The notes: generated from the sequence alone by a model not told the origin. Positions 42,601 through 49,910 are shown, counted from the first letter of the stretch. The stretch is DNA of 62,122 nt from SXOA01 sp051004015 (GCA_051004015.1 JBPCKT010000123.1:1-62122); one strand, 5' to 3'. Made by a program: numbers and translations.

Positions 42601-43157
42601 AGATGCACACCGCCTGGCTGGCAATGGAGCTGTGGGATTCCCCCGCCGCCCTCACCGGCCCGCGTGAGGACCGTCTGGCAAAGAGCCTGGTTCAAAAACT
42701 CTGCGGCGAAAACTTGCTGGCCCTGGCCCTCGATGATCCCTATACGAGTACGACGCTCACGCCGGGAAGTCTGCTCCGCGCCGACTCGCTGACGCCCGAG
42801 CGTTCCTGGAAGGAGTGGCTCGCCGGCGGAACGCAGGTCTGGCTGATGCTGGGGAACGAAATGGAATCGGTCGACAATCCGCTTGTTGGCAGGAAGGCCC
42901 AGCGCGAGTTTGCCGCGGCCGTGTCCAAGCTTCCCGCCGGCCAATTCGCGCAGGTGCGAGTGGATCTCGCCTTGGGACATGTCGCCGAGGAAGTCTGGCT
43001 CAAACTGGTGCGCATTGAGCGCCTCGATTACGGCGGCCACCACCTCATCTGCGAGCTGGCAGCCGACTCCCAGCTCTATCCGCAGTGGAAGGCGGGCGAG
43101 CTGTGCAACGTCTCCTTCTGGCGGGTGCGGGAGACGAAGCTGCCGGAGGCAAAATGA
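39660..43157 (+). CDS. Large membrane-anchored TPR-type protein
   Basis: 1165 residues. One N-terminal membrane segment (VPFIMGTILVGSCLLAVMIGIWGLVKL, about 24-50), then a mostly helical periplasmic part with TPR-like repeats: AYRYYQYRQYQIAIDSLRTV, LRALCYQALGDGEKALAAAADYERV, AKALALAQLERKAEAITELKRLLEFDPSDMVALQNLVRLL, YYCTGHLARQQGDLAAAEQAFAAGE. The C-terminal ~300 residues are beta-rich and not recognised (SSAAPYQLPSEDWSRYGASRYLSG, WLAMELWDSPAALTGP). Long unique planctomycete proteins of this build probably organise envelope complexes. The stop is followed directly by a heptad repeat. Confidence 0.8.
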   Translation: MSPRNSPPLEAVLLPDARPRKSWVPFIMGTILVGSCLLAVMIGIWGLVKLAQTLDRQGTFAGGRGSDHGQSTGDKQAEYRAVFKVPVVAPQSADVPQVEKLLARYVTAAKDGDEGGLARLVDVDAFLQRMQDHPDMPRLDGAGRKALLELLNKSLQMPENVTAFRLLGLQRQGKEGAAMADVIFKNSDGHSEPCRIWLQQKERVWSVVDWEVIQQGKSAAGQWAGSQRTGQDYYATMYDEFVGDLEKADDCYNRGDIRGALQVLQASEQQSIPEYVRRENQWGVAYRYYQYRQYQIAIDSLRTVSTPDEVPGVYVLRALCYQALGDGEKALAAAADYERVCGFAPDVARAKALALAQLERKAEAITELKRLLEFDPSDMVALQNLVRLLPVGQKGQIASLIAGSKDPPETALAIATSFLILEDEETTQAIKSLLEKKYSGSPATHAFVARMHQHNEDFDLAAAAFRRAHAAEADADKKKQHWQEYVSAMHSAGKLVQAYEESPDSVEIFAYLTGGVGEEESVVGTKDLPPLLEAHRRRAPRDPQLYYCTGHLARQQGDLAAAEQAFAAGESQAKDETQKEQLQSARLEVLADQGRILDAYRDYESLDGTFQTLAAASIQQKKPSVLEELLRIHRKSNPQDPELTYYTIALDIERGNYPQALQAMPRVRGGDELEETMQSILRERALNNLDDPMVRRLMELQVDAYFRYDRWEQAILQNPPYADVLSRLASRFAETGAWDKLRKLLAMPYFRETASGQVLLHEMKLAWHFRDYGQIEFLVPRWDAALWADVPPHEQKSAQVMLVRSLLRQGKTTAAYGFAEQFQRESQEEFPLLLVRLAQGDTKDVKEMLKRERYRIHAIELDPEMLPLLTDPRFAPLRRESPLELPSGSPRTSLVLFLRSDVPLDEEKLRKLLPSEGDFQVKLLPDSPRPGQTLAVTHAGGTLYLTSSAAPYQLPSEDWSRYGASRYLSGASSQPIASNLKMHTAWLAMELWDSPAALTGPREDRLAKSLVQKLCGENLLALALDDPYTSTTLTPGSLLRADSLTPERSWKEWLAGGTQVWLMLGNEMESVDNPLVGRKAQREFAAAVSKLPAGQFAQVRVDLALGHVAEEVWLKLVRIERLDYGGHHLICELAADSQLYPQWKAGELCNVSFWRVRETKLPEAK

Positions 43158-43219
43158 CGAAATTCGAGTGACGAATGGCGAATGAACTGGGCTCTTCCAT
43201 TCGTCATTTGAAATTCGCC
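43156..43219. repeat. Heptad repeat with inverted echo after the TPR gene
   Basis: GACGAAA-TTCGAGT-GACGAAT-GGCGAAT (43156-43183) keeps a 7-base period and is echoed in reverse complement by ATTCGTCATTTGAAATTCGCC-like sequence at 43199-43219. Downstream a separate perfect palindrome GGGGAATTCCCC occupies 43222-43233, upstream of rimO. Confidence 0.6.
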
Positions 43220-43308
43220 AAGGGGAATTCCCCGTTTTGCCCCTCCCCAGGTTCGACATACTCCCGTAAACTGAAAGATTCCCTTCCGCCCTGCCTTGGA
43301 GCCCCGCT

Positions 43309-44700
43309 TTGCCTCGTACGTACCTGGAACAACCGAACAAGACCGACTCGAAAGGGACGTACGCCTTCGTCAGCCTGGGTTGCCCAAAAAACCTCGTCGA
43401 TAGCGAGCGGATGCTCGGTCTGCTGAAGATTGACGGCTACACGCTGGTCAGCGAGCCGGACGGGGCCGACTTCGTCGTGGTCAACACCTGCGGCTTTATT
43501 GAGCGGGCACGCGCGGAGTCCTTTTCGGCCATCGACGAAATGCTGGCCCTGAAAAAAGCGGGCGGGACCAAGGGGGTCATTGTCTCCGGCTGCCTGGCGG
43601 AGCGGCAGAAGGAAGATCTGCTGATTGACCGTCCCAGCATCGACTATCTCGTCGGCGTTTTCGGGCGCGAGGAGATTACGAGGGTCGCCGACAGACTGGT
43701 GGGGAACCTGGAAGAGCAGCGGACCGTCTTTCAGCCCGCGCCGATTCGCGCCCTGCCCGATACCGATCGCCTCCGCATCACGCCGCGGCATTTCGCCTAT
43801 CTCAAAATCTCCGAAGGCTGCGACCGGCTCTGCACGTTCTGTGCGATTCCCAAGATGCGCGGCAAACACGCCAGCAAGCCGATCGAGGCCATCGTCCACG
43901 AAGCCGAGCAGCTCGTCGCCGACGGCGCACGGGAAATCATCATCGTCGCCCAGGACACCACCTACTACGGCCTGGACCTCTACGGCGCGCCGCGGCTGAC
44001 GGAGTTGCTCCGCAAGCTGGAAGAGGTTCGCGGCATCGACTGGCTGCGGCTGATGTATTTCTATCCGATGTACATCACGGACGAGCTGGCGGACGTGATT
44101 GCCGCGAGCAAGCGGATCGTGCCCTATATCGACATGCCCCTGCAACACATCAACGACACGATGCTCCGCCGGATGGCCCGCCGCGTGACCCGCAGCGAAA
44201 CGGAGAACCTCGTCGGCAAGCTCCGCTCGAGGATTCCGAATCTGACGATGCGCACCACCTTCATCACCGGCTTCCCCGGCGAGACCGACGAGCAGTTCCA
44301 GGAAATGGCTGACTTTGTCCGAGAGCAGAAGTTCGAGCGGATGGGCGTTTTCACCTATTCTTATGAACCGGGCACGCCGGCAGTCAACCTCGACGACCAT
44401 CTGCCGGAGGTCGTGAAGGAATCCCGCCGCGACGAGCTGATGCAAGTCCAGCAGGAGATATCTTTCGCCTGGAACGAAGCTCAGATCAGCAAGACCATGG
44501 ACGTCATCCTCGACCAGCCTGTTGAAGGAGAGAACAACGTCTACGTCGGCCGCTCCCGGGCCGACGCCCCGGATGTGGACGGCCTGGTCTTCGTCACCGG
44601 CGACCGCTTCAAGCTCAAGAGCGGGCAGATCGTGCCGACGCAGATTGTGGCGTCGCAAGAGTACGACCTGGTGGGCGTGGCAGCGGGCAGGCCGCGGTAG
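43309..44700 (+). CDS. rimO: Ribosomal protein S12 methylthiotransferase RimO
   Basis: 463 residues from a TTG start. Adds a methylthio group to an aspartate of ribosomal protein S12. N-terminal cluster cysteines C25, C61 and C95 (SLGCPKN, NTCGFI, SGCLAE), radical-SAM cluster C171-x3-C175-x2-C178 (EGCDRLCTFCAIPKMRGKHAS), and a C-terminal TRAM domain (VILDQPVEGENNVYVGRSRADAPDVDG) typical of RimO rather than MiaB. QLHIND-type QHINDTMLRRM is present. Stands alone. Confidence 0.95.
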   Translation: MPRTYLEQPNKTDSKGTYAFVSLGCPKNLVDSERMLGLLKIDGYTLVSEPDGADFVVVNTCGFIERARAESFSAIDEMLALKKAGGTKGVIVSGCLAERQKEDLLIDRPSIDYLVGVFGREEITRVADRLVGNLEEQRTVFQPAPIRALPDTDRLRITPRHFAYLKISEGCDRLCTFCAIPKMRGKHASKPIEAIVHEAEQLVADGAREIIIVAQDTTYYGLDLYGAPRLTELLRKLEEVRGIDWLRLMYFYPMYITDELADVIAASKRIVPYIDMPLQHINDTMLRRMARRVTRSETENLVGKLRSRIPNLTMRTTFITGFPGETDEQFQEMADFVREQKFERMGVFTYSYEPGTPAVNLDDHLPEVVKESRRDELMQVQQEISFAWNEAQISKTMDVILDQPVEGENNVYVGRSRADAPDVDGLVFVTGDRFKLKSGQIVPTQIVASQEYDLVGVAAGRPR

Positions 44701-44986
44701 TTTGACCTATGATTTGGCTGCTCATGCAGTCACGAATTGGGAGGCAGTCAAGAACGGCCAACCATGCATTCAAGCTAGTGGTTGGAACGCTTCTGTTCAA
44801 TGGCTGAAAAACGATCTCCGCCAGCGTCAGGTGGCCAAATAGCGCGTCACGCTCCTGGGTGTAGTTACCGTGACCCGTGGTGAACTGGTTAACGAACCGG
44901 AATGTGTCGACGACCCCGATTTGCTCGGAAAGCAAACGGATTGCCTGATGGTTCACTTCACTGAGCGGCTTGAGCTGAGTAGTCAT
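44615..44986 (-). CDS. Small conserved protein beside HicAB, 3' end apparently lost
   Basis: The first ~58 codons from ATG 44986 (MTTQLKPLSEVNHQAIRLLSEQIGVVDTFRFVNQFTTGHGNYTQERDALFGHLTLAEIV) resemble a small protein family of 65-75 residues that I remember from cyanobacteria and planctomycetes. After LAEIV the sequence loses similarity and runs on for 65 residues, antisense into the end of rimO. I infer that the original stop was lost or the end replaced near 44811. Function unknown; same strand as hicB, 41 nt downstream of it. Confidence 0.5.
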   Translation of the reverse strand: MTTQLKPLSEVNHQAIRLLSEQIGVVDTFRFVNQFTTGHGNYTQERDALFGHLTLAEIVFQPLNRSVPTTSLNAWLAVLDCLPIRDCMSSQIIGQTTAACPLPRPPGRTLATPQSASARSARS

Positions 44987-45027
44987 GCTGGAAGCTCCGA
45001 TACCAGGCAGCAAGGGGCTGGAAGCCG

Positions 45028-45246
45028 TCAGGCGTAGAGCAACCGCCCGCGCGGCTTGGGGATCGGCCGACCGAGCTCCTTCGCAGTTTCGATCCACTCG
45101 TTGACGACCACTTGCACCGCTGCGAGCGCTTTCTGGTAACTCGGACCATCGGCAGCACAGCCCGGCAACTCAGGAACTTCCGCGATGAATGCCTGGTCTG
45201 GCTCACTCCAATAGATGATCACCTCGTAACGAAGCTTATTCGCCAT
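45028..45246 (-). CDS. hicB: HicB-family antitoxin
   Basis: 72 residues: RYEVIIYWSEPDQAFIAEVPELPGCAADGPSYQKALAAVQVVVNEWIETAKELGRPIPKPRGRLLYA. It is the partial RNase-H-fold of HicB without a separate DNA-binding domain, so autoregulation may rely on another factor. Its start overlaps the hicA stop by 11 nt. Confidence 0.9.
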   Translation of the reverse strand: MANKLRYEVIIYWSEPDQAFIAEVPELPGCAADGPSYQKALAAVQVVVNEWIETAKELGRPIPKPRGRLLYA

Positions 45247-45496
45247 CTTGTTCCTCCGCCAACTTGTACCGGACGATCACGTTGCGAACTTGTTTGACTT
45301 GATAGGCCTTGGCCAACGAGCCCAGCGGCTGAAGGTTGATAATTTCCTCCACTCCGTCGCGCACGAAAATATGGTGGTCGCCACGGATGCGCTCCTCGAA
45401 TCCCAAGCGCTTGAGCGCTCGACGCAGCTCGTCAAAACGGATGTTCGCATCCGATGTGCCTCGCAATACTCGTTCAAGTGTCTTAGCCCAACTCAC
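45236..45496 (-). CDS. hicA: HicA-family mRNA interferase toxin
   Basis: 86 residues from GTG 45496 (VSWAKTLERVLRGTSDANIRF); an upstream open frame to 45688 exists but shows no family resemblance. The dsRBD-like fold with catalytic His is visible: DELRRALKRLGFEERIRGDHHIFVRDGVEEIINLQPLGSLAKAYQVKQVRNVIVRYKL. Degrades mRNA until neutralised by HicB. Gene order hicA-hicB is typical. Confidence 0.88.
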   Translation of the reverse strand: MSWAKTLERVLRGTSDANIRFDELRRALKRLGFEERIRGDHHIFVRDGVEEIINLQPLGSLAKAYQVKQVRNVIVRYKLAEEQDGE

Positions 45497-45892
45497 AGCG
45501 ACTTGACGCTCCGCGTAATGTGCCGCCCATGGAAACTGCACGTCAAAGATCACCGCCCCTTCGACTCGCCTGCCTCGGGCGCGGTAATGCGGCCGCCACA
45601 GACTCTCATTCACCAATTCTACGCCGCAAGATAGCCATTCGCAACTTCTCGCGGAATCAGCTTGGAACGAAACTAGTGCTCGACTCATCGCCGAGTGCGT
45701 CTCTCCAGCCCTTCCCGCAGACTAATGGCCGATTGTTAACTGAACGGACTTCGACAAAATTGGGTCGCGAAGGGATGCCCTAGAGCACTTGGAGTTGTAA
45801 CGGTCCGACAGGCAGGAGCCACCGCCACTTTGCAGGGCGCAGCGCTTGGCCGATACTGCAACTTTGCTCCTCCGTCCAAGAAAGGCTCCCGC
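45497..45892. other. Intergenic region between hicA and the PfkB-type kinase gene
   Basis: Divergent spacer of nearly 400 bases. Two open frames are present (minus 45497-45688, the upstream extension of the hicA frame, and plus 45830-45892, the upstream extension of the kinase frame), but neither has supporting motifs. No clear promoter pair was identified. Confidence 0.3.
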
Positions 45893-46795
45893 ATGTCCCT
45901 GCTGGTCGTCGGTTCCGTCGCGCTTGATAGCATCCAGACCCCTGCCGCCACGCGGGACCGCGTCCTCGGCGGCTCGGCCGTCCACTTTTCCTATGCCGCC
46001 AGCTTCTTTGGCCCGGTGAGGCTGGTGGGGGTCGTCGGCGAAGACTGGCCTGGCGAGCACACGGCTTTATTGAACGGCCGAAAGATTGACACCAGCGGCC
46101 TGCACGTCGTGAAGGGGGGCAAGACGTTCTACTGGAAGGGAAAATACCATTCCAACATGAACGACCGGGACACGCTGGAGGTCCAGCTCAATGTCTTCGG
46201 CGATTTCAAGCCGACGCTCTCCGACGATTTCCGCCGCAGCGATTACCTGTTCCTGGCCAACGCCTCGCCGGTCACGCAGCTAAGAACATTGGAGCAGATG
46301 ATCGGCCCCAAGCTCGTCGTCGCCGACACGATGGACCTCTGGATTCGCGAGCAGCACGGCGACCTGATGAAACTCTTCGGCAAGCTCGACGGTCTGGTCC
46401 TCAACGACAGCGAGGCCAAGCTGCTGACGGGGGATGAAAACCTGGTTGCCGCCGGCCACAAGGTCCGCCAGCTCGGGCCGAAATTCGTGGTCATCAAGAA
46501 GGGGGAGCACGGGGCGATGTTCTTCGCCGACCACGAGATGTACGTCCTCCCTGCCTACCCCACCGCCCGCCTCGTCGACCCCACCGGAGCCGGCGACAGC
46601 TTTGCCGGCGGCATGATGGGCTACCTGGCCGCCAAGAATGAATTTGATAGCCAGTCCCTGAAAGAAGCCATGGCCTACGGCATCGTCATCGCCAGCTTCA
46701 ACGTGGAAGATTTCAGCCTCGACCGGCTGAAGGGCATCGATCGAGGAGAGCTGGATTTGCGGATGGAGAGGTATAAGAAGATGCTGAGTTTTTAA
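45893..46795 (+). CDS. PfkB/ribokinase-family sugar kinase
   Basis: 300 residues from ATG 45893, with AAAGG nine bases upstream. PfkB motifs: VVGSVALDSIQTP, VLGGSAVHFSYAASFFGPVRLVGVVGEDWPG, and the C-terminal signature LVDPTGAGDSFAGGMMGYLA with catalytic Asp. Family phosphorylates sugars or nucleosides; the substrate is not evident. No sugar-pathway genes adjoin it. Confidence 0.9.
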   Translation: MSLLVVGSVALDSIQTPAATRDRVLGGSAVHFSYAASFFGPVRLVGVVGEDWPGEHTALLNGRKIDTSGLHVVKGGKTFYWKGKYHSNMNDRDTLEVQLNVFGDFKPTLSDDFRRSDYLFLANASPVTQLRTLEQMIGPKLVVADTMDLWIREQHGDLMKLFGKLDGLVLNDSEAKLLTGDENLVAAGHKVRQLGPKFVVIKKGEHGAMFFADHEMYVLPAYPTARLVDPTGAGDSFAGGMMGYLAAKNEFDSQSLKEAMAYGIVIASFNVEDFSLDRLKGIDRGELDLRMERYKKMLSF

Positions 46796-46803
46796 CCGTA
46801 CAC

Positions 46804-47838
46804 TTAAGCGACCAACGAAGCGGGCCAGCGCCGTGCCCGTAACCCAACGATTAATTTCTCTGGATTGGGCCGCACTTCTATGGAAGAGGGTAGCGTGATT
46901 TTTTCGGGCAAGTGCGACCGAAAATCCTTAATCCCCATATCTAGCTTAAGGTCGGCTAGGTGGCGCGCTTGGTCAGGGTTGATGACGATTCGATAATTCG
47001 ACTGAACGCCAAGCAAGCCATTATCGTAGGCTCCATGATGCAAGCGGCAGAGCGCCAGGCCATTGATGACTTCATCCGAAGAGTGCGGATAGGCAACGGG
47101 GATGATGTGGGCCGCGTCGACCAATTTCAAAGCACATTGACAAACTGCGCAACGGTAGCGATAGGCGCGCAAGACGGCCGGACGAAATTTCGCGTCTCGG
47201 TAAGCACGCATGGTTTCGACAAGATCATATCGGCGGGCAGCCTGGATTTCGTTTTCGGTTTCATCAAGGAACTGCCGTTCCTCTTCCGGCGTTGCATCAA
47301 CCAAAGTTGAAACACCCGTCGCGTCTTTTTCCGCATTGTGAAGCGGCGCGCCATTTTGGACGTACCAGAGAAGTGAATCGGGAGCGACAGCAACAACTAC
47401 CTCCGGCCCTTGCGCTGTCGGCCGAATATAGCTTGCAATCCCTGCTTGATGCGCTTCCTCCAATGTTTCTAGGGTGACTTGTAGGCTTGGAGATTTGCTT
47501 GAAAATCGCGTATGCCGGCGCGCATCCCAAAATACCCATACGCCTGCCTCTTCACTCCATCCACCTAGCAACGTCCGGCGTCCAGGCTCAAGAGGGATAC
47601 CCGTGATTTTCGTAATCTGAATTCGTCGTTCATTAGCCGGTCGCTCGCCTCCTGGACCACCGCCCGGCGTGACCGACCAAAGAAATACAATGCAATCCGT
47701 TGATCCCGCCCCTGTTATAACTCGCATTCTTGCCGGGCGAACTACGTCCCGCGATTGCTCGCGAATGACGGTTCCGCTGAAGGTCTCTAGAGTTGCCGCG
47801 AACTTGTCAGCTAGTCGCGCGAATCGTATCGCTGGCAC
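46804..47838 (-). CDS. HNH-type restriction endonuclease
   Basis: 344 residues from a GTG three bases after the methyltransferase stop. N-terminal ~200 residues are likely the target-recognition part (ITGAGSTDCIVFLWSVTPGG, TLLGGWSEEAGVWVFWDARRHTRF). The C-terminal HNH_2-type domain spans about 230-275: CAVCQCALKLVDAAHIIPVAYPHSSDEVINGLALCRLHHGAYDNG, with two CxxC-like zinc ligands and the A-H-I-I catalytic His. Tight coupling to a DNA methyltransferase makes a type II restriction enzyme the best reading. The stretch is less GC-rich than neighbouring housekeeping genes. Confidence 0.85.
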   Translation of the reverse strand: MPAIRFARLADKFAATLETFSGTVIREQSRDVVRPARMRVITGAGSTDCIVFLWSVTPGGGPGGERPANERRIQITKITGIPLEPGRRTLLGGWSEEAGVWVFWDARRHTRFSSKSPSLQVTLETLEEAHQAGIASYIRPTAQGPEVVVAVAPDSLLWYVQNGAPLHNAEKDATGVSTLVDATPEEERQFLDETENEIQAARRYDLVETMRAYRDAKFRPAVLRAYRYRCAVCQCALKLVDAAHIIPVAYPHSSDEVINGLALCRLHHGAYDNGLLGVQSNYRIVINPDQARHLADLKLDMGIKDFRSHLPEKITLPSSIEVRPNPEKLIVGLRARRWPASLVA

Positions 47839-47841
47839 CTG

Positions 47842-48834
47842 CTACCCCTTTGTTACAGACTGCTCTCTCTTTTTCGCCGTTCGTTTAGGTTTGATCGTAT
47901 CAAAGAGCGGGCCGCTTTCAAACCGGATCATGGAACTATCCACGTAGCGCGATTCGATTTCCGATCCTAACCAGCGGCGACCGTTCTGCTGGCAAACCGC
48001 GCCTGTCACGTTGCTACCCGCAAACGGGTCGACGATCAGATCATCTTTATCTGTCATGAAATCGACGAAGAACTTAACAAGTTGTTCTGGATAACGAGCC
48101 GGGTGAGGTCTGAGACCGCGCTCTTTGCAGGCCCGCAGATAGGCACTATTCGATTCTGTATTTGCGATCTGAATCATGTTCGAAGGTATCGCGCCGCCGT
48201 TATCTTTTTGGAACTTTGGGGATATGTCGTGGCCGGATGGCCGCTTCATAGATTTGTATCCGTTTTTAATCAACTCCTTCATACTTTCGCTATAAGGAAT
48301 CAAAATTTTACGATTATCTGCTTTCGGCCATTCCGTCTTGCCGAACCACCATATCATATTGACGGAGTCCTTCACTCGCAGTCGTCGCACAGTCACCCAT
48401 TCCGCGGGCGTGGGAAGCCGTGCGGGATTGTACCAATAGAATTCTTGGGCAAGGTGGAAATCCTTGGCGAGTTTTACGGCTAGCTCAAAATGGTAAACGC
48501 TCCGTACTGGAGCGCCTGGAATCCAAGCACCGCCTATGTCGAGCACGAAGCTGCCGTCGGCCTTCAAAACTCGCTTGATTTCCGCGCAGAACGGCATGAA
48601 CCATTCCAGGTAGCGCTCTACCGGCTCATTCCCGTATTCTTTTTGTCGGGTGAGCGCGAATGGAGGCGAAGTCATCACCAGATTCACGCTGTTGCTCGGC
48701 AGCGCACGGAGCAGTTCAATCGCATCAATCTGAAAGAGCGCACCGCTCGGAGTGCCGTAGGCGGGCGTGAGTTTGGTTAACTGCAGGTCATTTTTCCAAG
48801 CGAAATCGGGATGAAAGCCGTTTCGTGTAAGCAT
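47842..48834 (-). CDS. Beta-class DNA methyltransferase (probably N4-cytosine)
   Basis: 330 residues from ATG 48834 (MLTRNGFHPD), chosen because AGGAG lies 7 bases upstream; the adjacent ATG 48837 is alternative, and the frame is open far upstream without coding signal. Motif IV TSPPF (55-59) precedes motif I DPFAGSNVTG (269-278), the beta-class order; the SPPF form favours m4C. Catalytic and SAM sites are intact. Protects DNA from the following HNH nuclease. Its upstream region holds a striking palindrome array, which could be its operator. Confidence 0.9.
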   Translation of the reverse strand: MLTRNGFHPDFAWKNDLQLTKLTPAYGTPSGALFQIDAIELLRALPSNSVNLVMTSPPFALTRQKEYGNEPVERYLEWFMPFCAEIKRVLKADGSFVLDIGGAWIPGAPVRSVYHFELAVKLAKDFHLAQEFYWYNPARLPTPAEWVTVRRLRVKDSVNMIWWFGKTEWPKADNRKILIPYSESMKELIKNGYKSMKRPSGHDISPKFQKDNGGAIPSNMIQIANTESNSAYLRACKERGLRPHPARYPEQLVKFFVDFMTDKDDLIVDPFAGSNVTGAVCQQNGRRWLGSEIESRYVDSSMIRFESGPLFDTIKPKRTAKKREQSVTKG

Positions 48835-48915
48835 CATGCACTCCTGCAGCCAGCCAAAGACAGACAACCATGCCAAGCTGACAGTATTGCGGCCCGCGTC
48901 CGACTTGCCAAGCAT

Positions 48916-49103
48916 CTTTCCGGGGAAAGGATGATCATTTCCCGGGAAAGGATCGGCGATTCCCCAGGGAATACCCGTGATTGTCCGGAAAAAGCCCCCT
49001 GCATTCGCTATAATACCGCCATCCTTTCCTCGGAGTGCCTCATGCCGTTCCCCAGGGAATGCCGGACCGTTTCCCCGGAAACACTCCGATGTTCCCCGGG
49101 GAA
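48916..49103. promoter_or_regulatory. Helically phased array of eight TTCCCCGGGGAA-type palindromes around a TATAAT box
   Basis: 12-bp palindromic units are centred at about 48922.5, 48943.5, 48965.5, 48986.5, 49030.5, 49053.5, 49075.5 and 49097.5. Examples: TTTCCCGGGAAA (48938-48949), TTCCCCAGGGAA (48960-48971 and again 49048-49059), TTTCCCCGGAAA (49070-49081), TTCCCCGGGGAA (49092-49103). Steps are 21-23 bp, with one double step of 44 bp whose missing slot (about 49008) carries TATAAT at 49009-49014. The 10-bp spacers differ. It lies in the divergent gap between the methyltransferase (minus) and thpR (plus) and probably binds a dimeric protein on one DNA face. Confidence 0.9.
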
Positions 49104-49149
49104 TGCGAACCACCGAGACGAGTTCGGATGACTTCTTCGTTATATCCCG

Positions 49150-49728
49150 ATGCGTTCCATCCGGACCTTTATCGCCGTCGAGCTTTCCGGCACCGTCATT
49201 GCGCGGGCGCAGGGGGCGATCAAACTGCTGAAGACGAGCGGGGCGGAGGTTGGGTGGGTGGATCGTGCCCAGATGCATCTGACGCTCAAGTTTCTGGGGA
49301 ATGTGACGGATGTGGAAACTCCCGATATCTGCCGCGTGGTGGCGGAGGCAGCAGCGGGGATTGAGCCGTTCGAGATTGTATTCCGCGGCCTGGGGGCATT
49401 TCCGCGAGTCAGTGAGCCGCGGACGATCTGGCTGGGGATTGATCAGGGGCAGGAGGAATTGACGGAGCTCCATGCCGCGATTGAGGACGCGCTGCAGAAA
49501 GAGATGGGCTTCGGCAAAGAGCACCGCAAGTTCCACCCGCACCTGACCCTCGGCCGGCTCAGGAAAGAGTCCGATCCTGCCCGCGAGGAATTGGCTCGTC
49601 TCATCCAGGAGAATGCGACCTTCGATGGCGACTTGACCGTCGTCGAAGAAGTGGTCACCTTCGCCAGTTCCCTCGGCCGGCAAGGGCCGACGCACGAGCC
49701 GATGGGCCATGCTTCGCTGGCGGAATGA
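49150..49728 (+). CDS. thpR: RNA 2',3'-cyclic phosphodiesterase (2H family)
   Basis: 192 residues. Two HxTx motifs define the 2H phosphoesterase fold: HLTLKFLG (about 43-50) and HPHLTLGRL (about 133-141). RTFIAVELSG at the start and FHPHLTLGR are typical of ThpR/LigT, which hydrolyses 2',3'-cyclic phosphates on RNA ends. The promoter is presumably the TATAAT at 49009 inside the palindrome array. Start MRSIRTFIAVELS agrees with the family. Confidence 0.92.
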   Translation: MRSIRTFIAVELSGTVIARAQGAIKLLKTSGAEVGWVDRAQMHLTLKFLGNVTDVETPDICRVVAEAAAGIEPFEIVFRGLGAFPRVSEPRTIWLGIDQGQEELTELHAAIEDALQKEMGFGKEHRKFHPHLTLGRLRKESDPAREELARLIQENATFDGDLTVVEEVVTFASSLGRQGPTHEPMGHASLAE

Positions 49729-49759
49729 GAAAATGTCAAAATTTCTTTCGCCCCAAAAC

Positions 49760-49781
49760 CCCCTCTTCCAAGGAGGGGGGT
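49760..49781. terminator. Hairpin after thpR
   Basis: CCCCCTC-TTCCAA-GGAGGGGG forms a stable GC-rich stem shortly after the thpR stop, without a following U-run. This CCCCCTCTTCCAAGGAGGGGG string is a known kind of dispersed bacterial palindrome; it directly abuts a MITE-like element. Confidence 0.5.
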
Positions 49782-49866
49782 GGTGCAAAAGTCGGCAACG
49801 TCAGAATTGCAACTCCTTTGTCCATAATGACTTGCAACGTTCACGACGAGGACTTTTGCACCACCC
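49778..49866. mobile_element. MITE-like element with perfect 16-bp terminal inverted repeats
   Basis: GGGTGGTGCAAAAGTC (49778-49793) and its exact reverse complement GACTTTTGCACCACCC (49851-49866) bound an 89-bp non-coding segment. Inside, GCAACGT occurs as a direct repeat (about 49795 and 49833). No transposase and no clear target duplication (flanks GGGG / TGGG). It sits between thpR and the recA promoter. Confidence 0.65.
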
Positions 49867-49910
49867 TGGGTGTGAGCACGCTGGCAGAATTTTTTTTTGG
49901 AAATCACCTC

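Noticed and set aside
44761..44812. Integron attC-like site near rimO
   Set aside because: CCAACCA/TGGTTGG can pair, but there are no canonical core sites and no integrase; a simple hairpin is enough.
48916..49103. CRISPR array
   Set aside because: Regularly spaced palindromes with differing spacers invite the idea, but units are 12 bp with 10-bp spacers, vary in sequence, and no cas genes are present.
48838..49788. Upstream part of the 648-codon frame continuing from the methyltransferase
   Set aside because: It crosses the palindrome array and is antisense to thpR; methyltransferase homology and a Shine-Dalgarno site place the start at 48834.
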